Shown here: positions 35,372 to 43,826 of the stretch, piece after piece
How positions within the stretch are numbered: the stretch's first letter is position 1
How the letters are laid out: every line of letters starts with the position of its first letter
Assembly: GCF_019879105.1 (NCBI RefSeq)
Contig: NZ_CP082249.1
Coordinates: forward strand, 124,001 to 188,000
Direction: 5' to 3'
Length of the DNA: 64,000 nt
Source: Natrinema sp. SYSU A 869
GTDB lineage: Archaea; Halobacteriota; Halobacteria; Halobacteriales; Natrialbaceae
Program-made: the position numbers and the translations under genes
The notes under the pieces: model-generated
What the model saw: the letters and a program-made list of their open reading frames with translations, nothing else
The model's database searches: none
Told to the model about the DNA's origin: nothing

Positions 35372-37306
35372 CTATAGGAAGCGGAAGGTCTCGAGGTTCT
35401 TCGGTGCGAACGTTCGCATGTCGAAGTCGTGGTAGAGTGCGCTCGAGAGGTCCTGCGTGGACCGCTCGTCGCCGTGGACACAGAGGACCTTCTCGGGGCG
35501 GGGATTCATCGTCTTGACGAAGTTCTCGAGGCCGGCGCGGTCGGCGTGGCCGGAGAAGCCGTCGACGGTTTCGACGTTCATGTTCAGCGAGAGGGTGCCG
35601 CGGCCGCCGCCGTTGCCCATGGCGCCGACTTCGCTGGTCGGGATCTCGTCCCAGCCGTTCTGGATGCGTCGGCCGAGGGTTCCTTGAGCCTGGTAGCCGA
35701 CGAAGACGAGCGACGAGTCTGGATCGGGACCGAGATGGCCGAGCCAGGACATGATCGGACCGCCGGTGACCATCCCGGAGGTCGAAAGAATGATACAGGG
35801 TTCGCCGTCGGCGACGTCCTGTCGTTCCTCCTCGCCGCCGTCGATGTGGTTGAACTGCTCGGCGAGGAACGGGTTCTCGTCGTCGTGGAAGATGCGGTCC
35901 CGCAGGTCGTCCCGGAGGTACTCGGGGTAGGTGGTGTGGATCGCCGTCGCCTCCCAGATCATGCCGTCCAAGTGGACCGGCATCTCAGGGATGTCGCCGT
36001 TGCGCATCGCCTCCTCCAGGACGAGCATGATCTCCTGAGAGCGACCGACCGCGAAGGCGGGAATAACGACCTTCCCGTCCTTCTCGTAGGTCTCTTGAAT
36101 GACTTCCTTGAGGTTTTTCTCGGAGTCGGCCTGATCGGTCTGGTAATCGTTGCGACCGCCGTAGGTCGACTCGAGGACGAGTGTTTCGACTCGCGGGAAG
36201 TCGTTGACCGCGCCGTTGAACAGGCGGGTGTCGTCGTAGTGAATGTCACCGGAGAAGGCGACGTTGTAGAGGCCATCGCCGATGTGGAAGTGGGAGACGG
36301 CCGAGCCGAGGATGTGACCGGCGTTGTGGAAGGTGAGTTTGACGTCCGGCGCGATGTCGGTGACGTCGCCGTACTCGAGCGGGATGCAGTGTTTGATCGC
36401 TTCGCGGACCTGCTCGCTTTCGTAGGGTGGGCTCCGTCCTTCCTTGGCTGCGACGTCGAGGTAGTCGAGCGTCAGCAGCCCCATCAGATCTCGTGTGGGT
36501 TCGGTACAGTAGATCGGGCCGTCGTAGCCGTACTTGAACAGCAGCGGGATCAGCGCGGAGTGGTCGAGGTGGGCGTGGGTGAGGACGACCGCGTCGATGG
36601 TCTGTGGCCCTGCACCGAGCGCCTCGGGCGCGTGGAGGTACGGTACTTCGCCCTCCGCGCCGGGTTTGTCGCCGCAGTCGATGAGGATTCGCGTTTCGGG
36701 CGTCGAGAGGATGAACGACGCTCGCCCAACCTCGCGACAGCAGCCCAGCGTGGTGATGCGGACGTACTCGTCGTCGGACATCTCCTCGCGGTGGATCTGT
36801 CGGCCGACTTTCTCCAAGATGTCCCGACGTTCGTCACGTTCCTGCTTGAGGAAGCTCCGAACGTTCGAGACGGTCGAGGATTCGATCGGCGGTGTGCGGA
36901 CGACTTCGGGCGTCCAGCCGACGCTCTTCGTTATTTCGCGGAGCGTGGACCCGTGACGACCGATGACCATGCCGGGCTTTTCGGCCTCGATAACGACCTC
37001 GCCGGTGTCGGCATGGAAGTCGAGGTCAGTAACGCCCGCGTCCTCGGGGAGGACGTTCATGATCTCTTCGCGAGCCTGTTCGGGCCGCGAGAGGACGCTA
37101 GGGTCGGGCCGGACGGTGATCCGCTTGCGAAGCTTACTCGCGAGTTGCCGAATGAGATCGCCCTGCTGGGCGAACTTTTTCGGGTCGCGCGTATAGACCA
37201 CCAGTTCGGGGCCTTCGTATTTCACCGAGGAGACCGAGATATCGCTCGGTAACTCGCTCGTGATCTGTGCTTTGAGATCGTCGAGTTGCTGCTCTACAGT
37301 GCTCAT
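35372..37306 (-). CDS. fttA: FttA/aCPSF1 transcription terminator and beta-CASP ribonuclease
   Basis: The 644-residue enzyme has two N-terminal KH domains (about residues 1-150), a metallo-beta-lactamase core with VLTHAHLDHSALIP, a beta-CASP insertion, and late motifs HFHIGDG, SGDIHYDD and VHGDERST. It is the archaeal homologue of CPSF73, which cleaves nascent RNA and ends transcription genome-wide. The ATG at 37306 (MSTVEQQLDDLKAQ) gives the standard family length; longer in-frame starts run into noncoding sequence. Confidence 0.96.
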   Translation of the reverse strand: MSTVEQQLDDLKAQITSELPSDISVSSVKYEGPELVVYTRDPKKFAQQGDLIRQLASKLRKRITVRPDPSVLSRPEQAREEIMNVLPEDAGVTDLDFHADTGEVVIEAEKPGMVIGRHGSTLREITKSVGWTPEVVRTPPIESSTVSNVRSFLKQERDERRDILEKVGRQIHREEMSDDEYVRITTLGCCREVGRASFILSTPETRILIDCGDKPGAEGEVPYLHAPEALGAGPQTIDAVVLTHAHLDHSALIPLLFKYGYDGPIYCTEPTRDLMGLLTLDYLDVAAKEGRSPPYESEQVREAIKHCIPLEYGDVTDIAPDVKLTFHNAGHILGSAVSHFHIGDGLYNVAFSGDIHYDDTRLFNGAVNDFPRVETLVLESTYGGRNDYQTDQADSEKNLKEVIQETYEKDGKVVIPAFAVGRSQEIMLVLEEAMRNGDIPEMPVHLDGMIWEATAIHTTYPEYLRDDLRDRIFHDDENPFLAEQFNHIDGGEEERQDVADGEPCIILSTSGMVTGGPIMSWLGHLGPDPDSSLVFVGYQAQGTLGRRIQNGWDEIPTSEVGAMGNGGGRGTLSLNMNVETVDGFSGHADRAGLENFVKTMNPRPEKVLCVHGDERSTQDLSSALYHDFDMRTFAPKNLETFRFL

Positions 37307-37666
37307 AAGTCGCCAATGTGGCTTGCGTGAACTCGTCGTCCGGGGTCGAACGTGGTATCGGGCCGGGGAGAGAGGATCGGGTCTGGAGAACGAATCTCGG
37401 TTCCACGAGGGTTGCCAAGCGGCGTCCGTCGCGTCGGAACCGACTGCGAGCGTCGCCGCCCACGTGGGACAACATCGCTCGTACTCCGTCTCATCTCCCG
37501 ATTCATCGTATCCTACTCCGTACCTGACGAACACGCTCCCGGATCGGTTATCCTGGTCCGTGCGGGACAATTCCAGGGAGAACCCGCTTACTCGAGGCTA
37601 TTCTTTGCGTGGTATAAAAGCCTTCGCAAAAATCAGGGCCATGGGGGTGATACCAGTCAGTATCGC
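37307..37666. other. Divergent gap between fttA and the next gene
   Basis: The gap holds a good TATA (gtataaaag at 37612-37619) about 50 bases before the rightward gene's ATG, giving it a short leader. An upstream ATG at 37641 is out of frame with it. No gene or RNA is recognised in the rest. Confidence 0.45.
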
Positions 37667-38152
37667 ATGTACGTTACCCCGACTCGAGTCCGCGAGGAGC
37701 GGGAGTGGATCGCGAATCGAGCCGACACGGTCGTTCCCCTCATCAACGACGTTCGGGATGATCTCGGCGAGGCCTTCGGAACCGATGTCGACGCGGTCAC
37801 CGAACCACAGTACCGCGAGGAAGTCGATGCCGTCTTCGCGGACGGCGATCTGGCGGTCAACGTCGCAGCGATGGTCATGATCCTCAGAGAACTCGACGTC
37901 GAGGGCGATTATCCGGGGTTTGTCGTCGACGAACTCCTCGGGCGCGAACTGGCTGCGACGATCGCTGGCCCGCAACCGTTACGGACGCTCGGCGAAGCGA
38001 CCTTTCACTACGCCGATATTCAGGTCCACGGCGACGAAGACGAAAACGCCGGCATTGACGACTGCGAGGCAGCCCTCGCCGCCGGCTTTCAAGAGCGGTT
38101 GCCGGGCTGGAACTGGACCGAACGAGAGAGCCCGTTCGCCCTCGAGCGGTAA
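37667..38152 (+). CDS. Conserved haloarchaeal protein, unknown function
   Basis: The 161-residue acidic soluble protein begins MYVTPTRVREEREWIANRADTVVPLINDVRDDLGEAFG. It contains LAVNVAAMVMILRELDVEGDYPGFVVDELLGRELAATIAGPQPL and ends in an aromatic segment, GWNWTERESPFALER. It looks like an alpha-helical haloarchaeal single-domain protein. I do not recognise a function. It is convergent with the lipoprotein gene. Confidence 0.7.
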   Translation: MYVTPTRVREEREWIANRADTVVPLINDVRDDLGEAFGTDVDAVTEPQYREEVDAVFADGDLAVNVAAMVMILRELDVEGDYPGFVVDELLGRELAATIAGPQPLRTLGEATFHYADIQVHGDEDENAGIDDCEAALAAGFQERLPGWNWTERESPFALER

Positions 38153-38195
38153 ATCTTGGGAGAGGGGAGTAGCCGACTATTGGCCGATGTTCGAG

Positions 38196-38798
38196 TTACT
38201 CGGCCGTCTCGTTGCTGGAGTCGGATTCGGTAGTCTCGTTGCCGGAGCCGGATCCATTGGTCACGTTGTCGGAGCCCGATTCGGTAGTCTCGTTGCCCGC
38301 GTTCTGTGCTTGCTGCTGTTCTTCGAGCATCGCCTGTTGTTGCTCTTGCTGTTGTTGTCGCTGGATGAACATATCGTACTGCTCACCGGGATAGATGCCA
38401 CTGACATCTCCGTTTCGAAGTGTATCCATGATCGCCTCGTCGGGCCCCGTAACACGGAGCAGTCCGTACTTCGGCTTCGATTCCTCGACCGAAAGGTCGC
38501 TCTCGCCGGCCGATTCTTCGAACGACGTCGTGGTTTCTTTCATCAACTCGAGTCGCCTGTCTTGGAACTCCTGTCCCGCCTCCTGTTCGCTAAGATTGCC
38601 GTTGTCGATATCGGCTTGGATTTCTTCCTCGAGACTGACCAATTCCTCCTGGTCCGGCGTGACCGATAGCGTGACCCCGTTCGCTCCCTCGTCGTTCGAC
38701 TGCCCAATCGAATCGAGCTGAGAACAGCCAGCGAGCGATGCAGCGGCGCCGGTACCGGACAGTGCGAGGAACCCACGACGGGTCGATAGGTTCGACAT
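38196..38798 (-). CDS. Lipoprotein with Gln-rich and Ser/Thr/Asn-rich tail
   Basis: The 200-residue protein has an N-terminal Tat/lipobox signal (STRRGFLALSGTGAAASLAGC, Cys near residue 25). A small globular part follows (residues 40-145: TLSVTPDQEELVSLEEEIQADI..., KYGLLRVTGPDEAIMDTLRNGDVSGIYPGEQYDMFIQ), and then a low-complexity tail of Gln-rich and Asn/Ser/Glu-rich repeats. It is probably anchored to the outer membrane face. Function is unknown. The start at 38798 fits the Tat motif. Confidence 0.7.
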   Translation of the reverse strand: MSNLSTRRGFLALSGTGAAASLAGCSQLDSIGQSNDEGANGVTLSVTPDQEELVSLEEEIQADIDNGNLSEQEAGQEFQDRRLELMKETTTSFEESAGESDLSVEESKPKYGLLRVTGPDEAIMDTLRNGDVSGIYPGEQYDMFIQRQQQQEQQQAMLEEQQQAQNAGNETTESGSDNVTNGSGSGNETTESDSSNETAE

Positions 38799-38893
38799 CG
38801 TGTTTTGCGCAGGGACGAACGTGGATATACCTTCTGCGTTGGTCCGGACTTGAGTCCGCCGAATCGCCGCGAATCCGCCCAACAGCGGGCACC

Positions 38894-38899
38894 TTTTAT
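38894..38899 (+). promoter_or_regulatory. TATA box of nucS
   Basis: ttttat in GC-rich DNA lies about 28 bases before the GTG start at 38924, which indicates a leaderless transcript and supports the GTG start. Confidence 0.6.
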
Positions 38900-38923
38900 C
38901 CGTTCCCCTACTACCACGGTCCA

Positions 38924-39667
38924 GTGACGGATCCAGAGGACGGTACGCGAACGGAAACCCTCCAGGAGCCGACGCCAGTGGCCGCTCGCGACGTCGTCGC
39001 CAGCGGGATCGATCGCAACGCGATCGTGACCGTTTACGGGCGGTGTACTGTCGATTACGACGGCCGGGCCTCAAGCCGCCTCGAGGCGGGCCATCGCCAC
39101 GTCATGCTCAAGCCCGACGGCGCAGCGCTGGTCCACACCGACGAGGGCCAGCAGCCGGTTAACTGGCAGCCGCCAGGCTGTGACCACGATGTGTCCTGCG
39201 AGGACGGGGCACTCATCCTCGAGAGCCTGCGATCAACGCCGGACGAACGGCTCTGTGTCAGGTTTCGGGAAGTGTTGCAGGTCTCCGCGTTCTCGGGGTC
39301 CGACGAGAACGAGCTCGCCCTCGTCGGCACTGAGGAGGACCTCCGACAGCGAATCCTCGAGGACCCCGCCCTGCTCGAGACCGGCTTCACGCCGCTGGCG
39401 ACCGAACGCGACACACCCGCGGGTGCGGTTGACATCTATGGCGAGGACTCCGCCGGCCGGGCGGTCGTGGTCGAACTGAAGCGTCGCCGAGTCGGGCCCG
39501 ACGCGGTGAGCCAGCTCCGGCGCTACGTTGACGCCCTCGAGCGCGACCTCCATGCCGACGCCGCCGTTCGCGGGATTCTGGTCTCCCCTTCAGTCACCGA
39601 CCGTGCGAGTCGGCTCCTGACTGAACACAGCCTCGAGTTCGTCTCGCTCGAGCCGCCGGCCGAGTGA
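38924..39667 (+). CDS. nucS: NucS/EndoMS mismatch-specific endonuclease
   Basis: The 247-residue protein matches NucS. The N-terminal beta domain contains VYGRCTVDYDGRASSRLEAGHRHVMLKPDGAALVH. The C-terminal RecB-like nuclease has the D...E-x-K catalytic set in GAVDIYGEDSAGRAVVVELKRRRVGPDAVSQLRRYVDAL. It cuts both strands at mismatches and binds the sliding clamp; no terminal PIP box is obvious. It sits about 1.2 kb from mutS, so two mismatch-repair systems are close together. Confidence 0.95.
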   Translation: MTDPEDGTRTETLQEPTPVAARDVVASGIDRNAIVTVYGRCTVDYDGRASSRLEAGHRHVMLKPDGAALVHTDEGQQPVNWQPPGCDHDVSCEDGALILESLRSTPDERLCVRFREVLQVSAFSGSDENELALVGTEEDLRQRILEDPALLETGFTPLATERDTPAGAVDIYGEDSAGRAVVVELKRRRVGPDAVSQLRRYVDALERDLHADAAVRGILVSPSVTDRASRLLTEHSLEFVSLEPPAE

Positions 39668-39693
39668 ACGGACTCCCGGCCGCTCGCTGGGGA

Positions 39694-39913
39694 TTAGCTA
39701 TCCGCGTCAGTCGCCGCTGTGAGCAGCGTTTCCATGGCCTTTCGCTGGGCCGTTCGAAGATGTTGGGAGAACGTTACCGGCGGGGACATCCAGCATCTCG
39801 GCGACGTCTTCGCCGCTTTGCTCTCGCGGCCAGTCGAAAAAGCCGGCGCTGTAGGCCGTCTCGAGGGTCGTACTGTCACCGATGCGATGCGGACGAGCCG
39901 GGCCCTCAGTCAT
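39694..39913 (-). pseudogene. Truncated, frameshifted Bat-type HTH_10 domain
   Basis: On the minus strand one frame reads TTLETAYSAGFFDWPREQSGEDVAEMLDVP, the canonical start of HTH_10. A second frame then continues VTFSQHLRTAQRKAMETLL, the canonical end. A shift near residue 45 of the domain breaks the gene. No N-terminal ligand domain is seen upstream. It is a decayed remnant of a bacterio-opsin-activator-like regulator. Confidence 0.8.
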
Positions 39914-39982
39914 CGTTTGTCGTCAGTTCGACGGATTCGATGACTATCAGTACGTGTTTTTTAATGGTTCCCTCACTGACTA

Positions 39983-40438
39983 TTATGCCGGATACGTTCC
40001 CTCGAGTTGCGCCCGCTCGAGGGCCTGGCCCTCCACTGCCGACTCGAGGTCGTCCGCGCTCGCGTCAGTTCCGAGGTCGAGCGTCGTATCCAGGGCGAAC
40101 AGTTCGAACCGGTAGGTGTGTTCCCTGTCCGGCGGGTTCGGGCCGCCGTAGCCGTGGTCGCCGTAGTCGTTCGTCCCCTCGATCGCGTCATCGGCATCCC
40201 AGTCTTCCGGAATCGTCGCCGTTGCCGGCGGGATATTCCAGACGACCCAGTGATCCCATACCTTGCCGGCGGGTTCCTTCGCGTCGGGATCGTCAACGAC
40301 CAGCGCGAGCGATTCGGCGTCGTCCGGAACGCCGCTGATCTCGAGCGGCGGGTTGACGTTCGTTTCCGTGTAGCCGTACTCCTCCGGGATTCGTTCCCCG
40401 TCGTCGAACTCGGGGCTCTTGAGTGTCAGGTCTCCCAT
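39983..40438 (-). CDS. YbhB/YbcL PEBP-family protein
   Basis: The 151-residue protein has the phosphatidylethanolamine-binding fold: NVNPPLEISGVPDDAESLALVVDDPDAKEPAGKVWDHWVVWNIPP, and YGGPNPPDREHTYRFELFALDTTLDL, which carries the ligand-binding loop. Haloarchaea have several such proteins; role and ligand are unknown. The ATG at 40438 begins MGDLTLKSPEFDDGERIPEEYG as in homologues. Confidence 0.92.
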   Translation of the reverse strand: MGDLTLKSPEFDDGERIPEEYGYTETNVNPPLEISGVPDDAESLALVVDDPDAKEPAGKVWDHWVVWNIPPATATIPEDWDADDAIEGTNDYGDHGYGGPNPPDREHTYRFELFALDTTLDLGTDASADDLESAVEGQALERAQLEGTYPA

Positions 40439-40527
40439 TTCGATCACCACCTCCGTGTGCGGTCCCGGGTCGGGTGTTCGCTCGCCAGATAGAATAAACT
40501 TACAGGCAGCATCCGGAGAGCGGCCGG

Positions 40528-40671
40528 CTACCGACGACCCACGAAGATGACGATTCCGAGGATCAGTAGCCCGATTCCCCACCACAGCGAATCGCCCGGG
40601 AGAAAGGCGAGCAACAGCGTGACGATACCCGACGTGATGAGCGACCAGCCGATCGTCGAACGATATGTCAT
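40528..40671 (-). CDS. 47-residue membrane protein
   Basis: Two hydrophobic spans (IGWSLITSGIVTLLLAFLPG and LWWGIGLLILGIVIFVG) end in the basic RR. It is short but fits the small-membrane-protein class common in haloarchaea. Function is unknown and start codon choice uncertain. Confidence 0.5.
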   Translation of the reverse strand: MTYRSTIGWSLITSGIVTLLLAFLPGDSLWWGIGLLILGIVIFVGRR

Positions 40672-40824
40672 AGAATCAATTTGATGCCAAGTCAGTTGTG
40701 TGTTGTGCAGGGCGTTGCAACACACAGTCTTCTCGGGGTGCTTCGCAGGGACCGGCGGTATTTCGACGAGCCGTTCGAACTCCCCATTACCGAAAAATTG
40801 CTGGTTAGCCGTCGCTGACTGTCG

Positions 40825-43686
40825 TCACTCCTCGAGCAACCGCTTCAGTCGATCGAGCTCCGTTAGCGCCTCGACGGGCGTGAGGTGGGCAAGATCGAGC
40901 GCGCGGAGTTCGGCGGCGACATCTGCTGGTACGTCACCGACGTCGGAGTCGAGCTCCGACGAGGATCGCGAACCTTCCTCGGAACGCTTTGCGTTCCGAT
41001 GTGGATCGCGATCGCTTCGCTCGCGCTCACCTGCGGTTTGCTCACCGCCGTCCGCAGTCGCCGTCGCGGGTGGCTCGCCGTCGGGATCGGAAGCCGCCCC
41101 ATCGCTCGAGTCGCTGTCGAACGCTACATCGGTCTCTCCCCCTCCCTCGATCCCCTCGTCGGCCGCGTCCGCGACCAGCTCCCGCGACCGCTCGACCACC
41201 GGCTCGGGAACGCCGGCCGCGGTCGCGACCTCGACGCCGTAGGAGCCTGTCGCCGCGCCGGCGGCGATCTCGTGGTAGAAGACCACGTCGCCGTCTTCCT
41301 GATCGACTTCAAAGTGGAGCGTGAACGCGGCCGCGAGGACGTCGGCCAGTTCGGTCAGCGGGTGGTGATGCGTCGCGAAGAGCGTTGTCGCTCCGACCCG
41401 ATCGTGGAGGTGTTCGGTGATCGCCTGTGCGATGGCCATTCCGTCGGCCGTTGAGGTGCCTCGGCCCACTTCGTCGAGCAGGACGAGCGAGTTCTCGTCG
41501 GCCTCCCGAAGGATCGTCGCGAGTTCGTCCATCTCGACCATGAACGTCGATCGACCGCCAGCGATGTCGTCGCTGGCCCCGACGCGGGTAAAGATTCGAT
41601 CGACGGGCGTGATCCGGGCAGCGCTTGCAGGAACGAAACTCCCGACCTGCGCAAGCAGGACGATCTGGGCTACCTGTCGCATGTAGGTCGACTTACCGGA
41701 CATGTTCGGTCCCGTAATCACCGCTAGCCGGCGATCGCTCGCGAAGCGGGCATCGTTCGGGACGAACGACTCTTGGGTGCGCTCGACGACCGGGTGACGA
41801 CCGCCCTCGATCTCGAGGGTCTGACTCCCGTCGCGCTCGAGGATCTCGGGCCGGCAGTAGTCGTACTGGGCGGCGGCTGTCGCCAGCGAGACGAGTGCGT
41901 CGAGCGTGGCGAGCGCCTCGGCGAGTCCCTGCACGCGCTCGACCTCGTCGGCGATCTCGCGGCGAACGTCACAGAAGAGTTCGTACTCACGCTCGTCGGC
42001 GCGCTCTTCTGCGCCGACGATCTCGTCCTCGCGTTCCTTGAGTTCTGGCGTGACGAACCGTTCCGAGTTTTTGAGGGTCTGTCGGCGCTGATAGTCCTCG
42101 GGCACCGACTCGAGGTTCGGATTCGTCACCTCGATATAGTAGCCGTGGACTGAGTTGTAGCCGACCTTTAGCGAGGTAATCCCAGTCCGCTCGCGCTCTC
42201 GTTCCTCGAGGTCGTCGATCCACTGCTTCCCGTCGCGGGCGGTCCCACGCAGAGTATCGAGGTCTTCGTCGTAGTCCTCGGCGATGATCCCGCCCTCGGT
42301 GATCTCGATCGGCGGATCCGACACGATCGCGTCGTCGATCAACTCGCGGACATCCGCCAGCGGATCGAGATCGGCGTGCAGCCGCTCGAGCCGGTCGCAG
42401 TCGGCGTCGGCGAGCCCCTCGCGGATGTCGGGCACCACGGCGAGGGTGTCCCGCAGCGACCGCAGATCCCGCGCGTTCGCTCGCTCGCGGGAGATCCGCC
42501 CGATCAGTCGCTCGAGGTCATAGACATCCCGCAGGTGCTCGTGCAGTCGTTCGCGCGTCCGGACCGCGCTCGTGAGTTCCTCGACGGCGTCCAGTCGCGC
42601 CTCGATGCGATCGGGCTCGAGCAGCGGCCGTCGGAGCCAGTCGCGAAGTTTCCGCCCGCCGAGCGCGCTGGCGGTCTCATCGAGAACGCCGACGAGCGTC
42701 GCGTCGTCCCGCCCGTTGATGGCGCGGGGTTCGAACAGCTCGAGACTCCGCAGGGCGACGGCGTCTAACAGCAGGTACTCGCGAGGATCGTACCGCGTGA
42801 GGTGGGTGAGATACTCGAGGTGAGCGTCCTCGTCCGGACTCCCGGTCGCGTCTGCATCGTCGTCGCTCGCTTCGGTGCAGTCGTCTTCGTCGCCGCATTC
42901 GCCCTCGTGTTCGCCGCCGCGGACGTACTCCGCGTAGGAAAGGAGCGCGCCGCAGGCCCGAATCTCGGCGTCGCTCGCCAGCAGGGCGTCGGGATTTCGG
43001 AAGTACGCCGAGAGTTTCTCGCCCGCTCGCTCGCGGTCGAACGCGTCCTCGTCGTACGGCGTGACCATGCAGTTCGCCGGAACGAGATCAGCGGGTGCGT
43101 CCGGACCAATGACGGCCTCCGCGGGCGCGAACCGACTCACCTCGTCAGCGATGGACTCCCTCGAGGTTGAACTCGTCGCGAGGAAATCACCCGTGGAGAC
43201 GTCGAGTAGGGCCAGTGCAAGCGCATCGTCCTCGCCGGGAGATGCATCGTCGCGAGCGACTGCCGCGACGAAGTTGTTGTCGTCGCTCGCGAGCAGTTCG
43301 TCCTCGGTGAGCGTCCCAGGCGTGATCACGCGCGTGACCGCCCGTTCGACGACCCCCGAGGTCTCGCCGGGCTCCTCGACCTGATCGGCAACCGCGACCC
43401 GATACCCCGCTTCGAGCAACTCTTCGATGTATGACTCGACGTTGTCGATCGGGATGCCGGCCATCGGATACTCGCCGGTGCTGTCCTCGCGGCTGGTCAG
43501 CGCGATCTCGAGCAGCCGCGCAGTGCGCTCGGCCGCGCCACAGAACGTCTCGTAGAAGTCCCCTACCTGAAAGAGAACGATCGCATCGTCGTAGCGCGCA
43601 CAGAGATCGTGATACTGCGCCATCATGGGCGTCAGCTCATCGCGCTTCTCGGCCATCGCCTCCGGAGGGCCAAGCGCCGGGTCCAT
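40825..43686 (-). CDS. mutS: MutS DNA mismatch repair protein
   Basis: The 953-residue protein has the mismatch-binding domain (VGDFYETF, the conserved Phe-x-Glu in the 'GDFYE' motif), connector, clamp and ATPase. Walker A is [18 protein letters not shown] and [19 protein letters not shown] follows. It starts [22 protein letters not shown]. Two low-complexity acidic linkers are visible: one at about residues 270-300 with paired cysteines, and one at about 855-915 before the C-terminal HhH-like part ([18 protein letters not shown]). The second contains inverted repeats described separately. Confidence 0.96.
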   Translation of the reverse strand: MDPALGPPEAMAEKRDELTPMMAQYHDLCARYDDAIVLFQVGDFYETFCGAAERTARLLEIALTSREDSTGEYPMAGIPIDNVESYIEELLEAGYRVAVADQVEEPGETSGVVERAVTRVITPGTLTEDELLASDDNNFVAAVARDDASPGEDDALALALLDVSTGDFLATSSTSRESIADEVSRFAPAEAVIGPDAPADLVPANCMVTPYDEDAFDRERAGEKLSAYFRNPDALLASDAEIRACGALLSYAEYVRGGEHEGECGDEDDCTEASDDDADATGSPDEDAHLEYLTHLTRYDPREYLLLDAVALRSLELFEPRAINGRDDATLVGVLDETASALGGRKLRDWLRRPLLEPDRIEARLDAVEELTSAVRTRERLHEHLRDVYDLERLIGRISRERANARDLRSLRDTLAVVPDIREGLADADCDRLERLHADLDPLADVRELIDDAIVSDPPIEITEGGIIAEDYDEDLDTLRGTARDGKQWIDDLEERERERTGITSLKVGYNSVHGYYIEVTNPNLESVPEDYQRRQTLKNSERFVTPELKEREDEIVGAEERADEREYELFCDVRREIADEVERVQGLAEALATLDALVSLATAAAQYDYCRPEILERDGSQTLEIEGGRHPVVERTQESFVPNDARFASDRRLAVITGPNMSGKSTYMRQVAQIVLLAQVGSFVPASAARITPVDRIFTRVGASDDIAGGRSTFMVEMDELATILREADENSLVLLDEVGRGTSTADGMAIAQAITEHLHDRVGATTLFATHHHPLTELADVLAAAFTLHFEVDQEDGDVVFYHEIAAGAATGSYGVEVATAAGVPEPVVERSRELVADAADEGIEGGGETDVAFDSDSSDGAASDPDGEPPATATADGGEQTAGERERSDRDPHRNAKRSEEGSRSSSELDSDVGDVPADVAAELRALDLAHLTPVEALTELDRLKRLLEE
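40942..41057. repeat. Hairpin-rich segment within mutS
   Basis: gtcggag-tcgag-ctccgac (40942-40960), cggaacgc-ttt-gcgttccg (40980-40998), a gcgatcgc/cgctcgc block near 41005-41030 and ctgcgg...ccgcag (41031-41057) lie in tandem inside the coding frame. They encode the polar linker [25 protein letters not shown]. Confidence 0.7.
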
Positions 43687-43826
43687 ACCCGAATTCGGCC
43701 GCCCGACGCTCAAATACCTTGCTGGATCCGTCCCACCGGTGACTCTAGCTCCACCTATCGGGTTCACTGACTGTCACGAAACGGGAAAAACGTATTACGG
43801 TCGACCACACATAGTTGGTGACTGGT

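Noticed and set aside
35429-37252. Long plus-strand open frame (about 600 codons) opposite fttA
   Set aside because: It is the antisense shadow of a well-recognised gene; its translation has no family motifs and its length follows from the GC-rich codon bias of the true gene.
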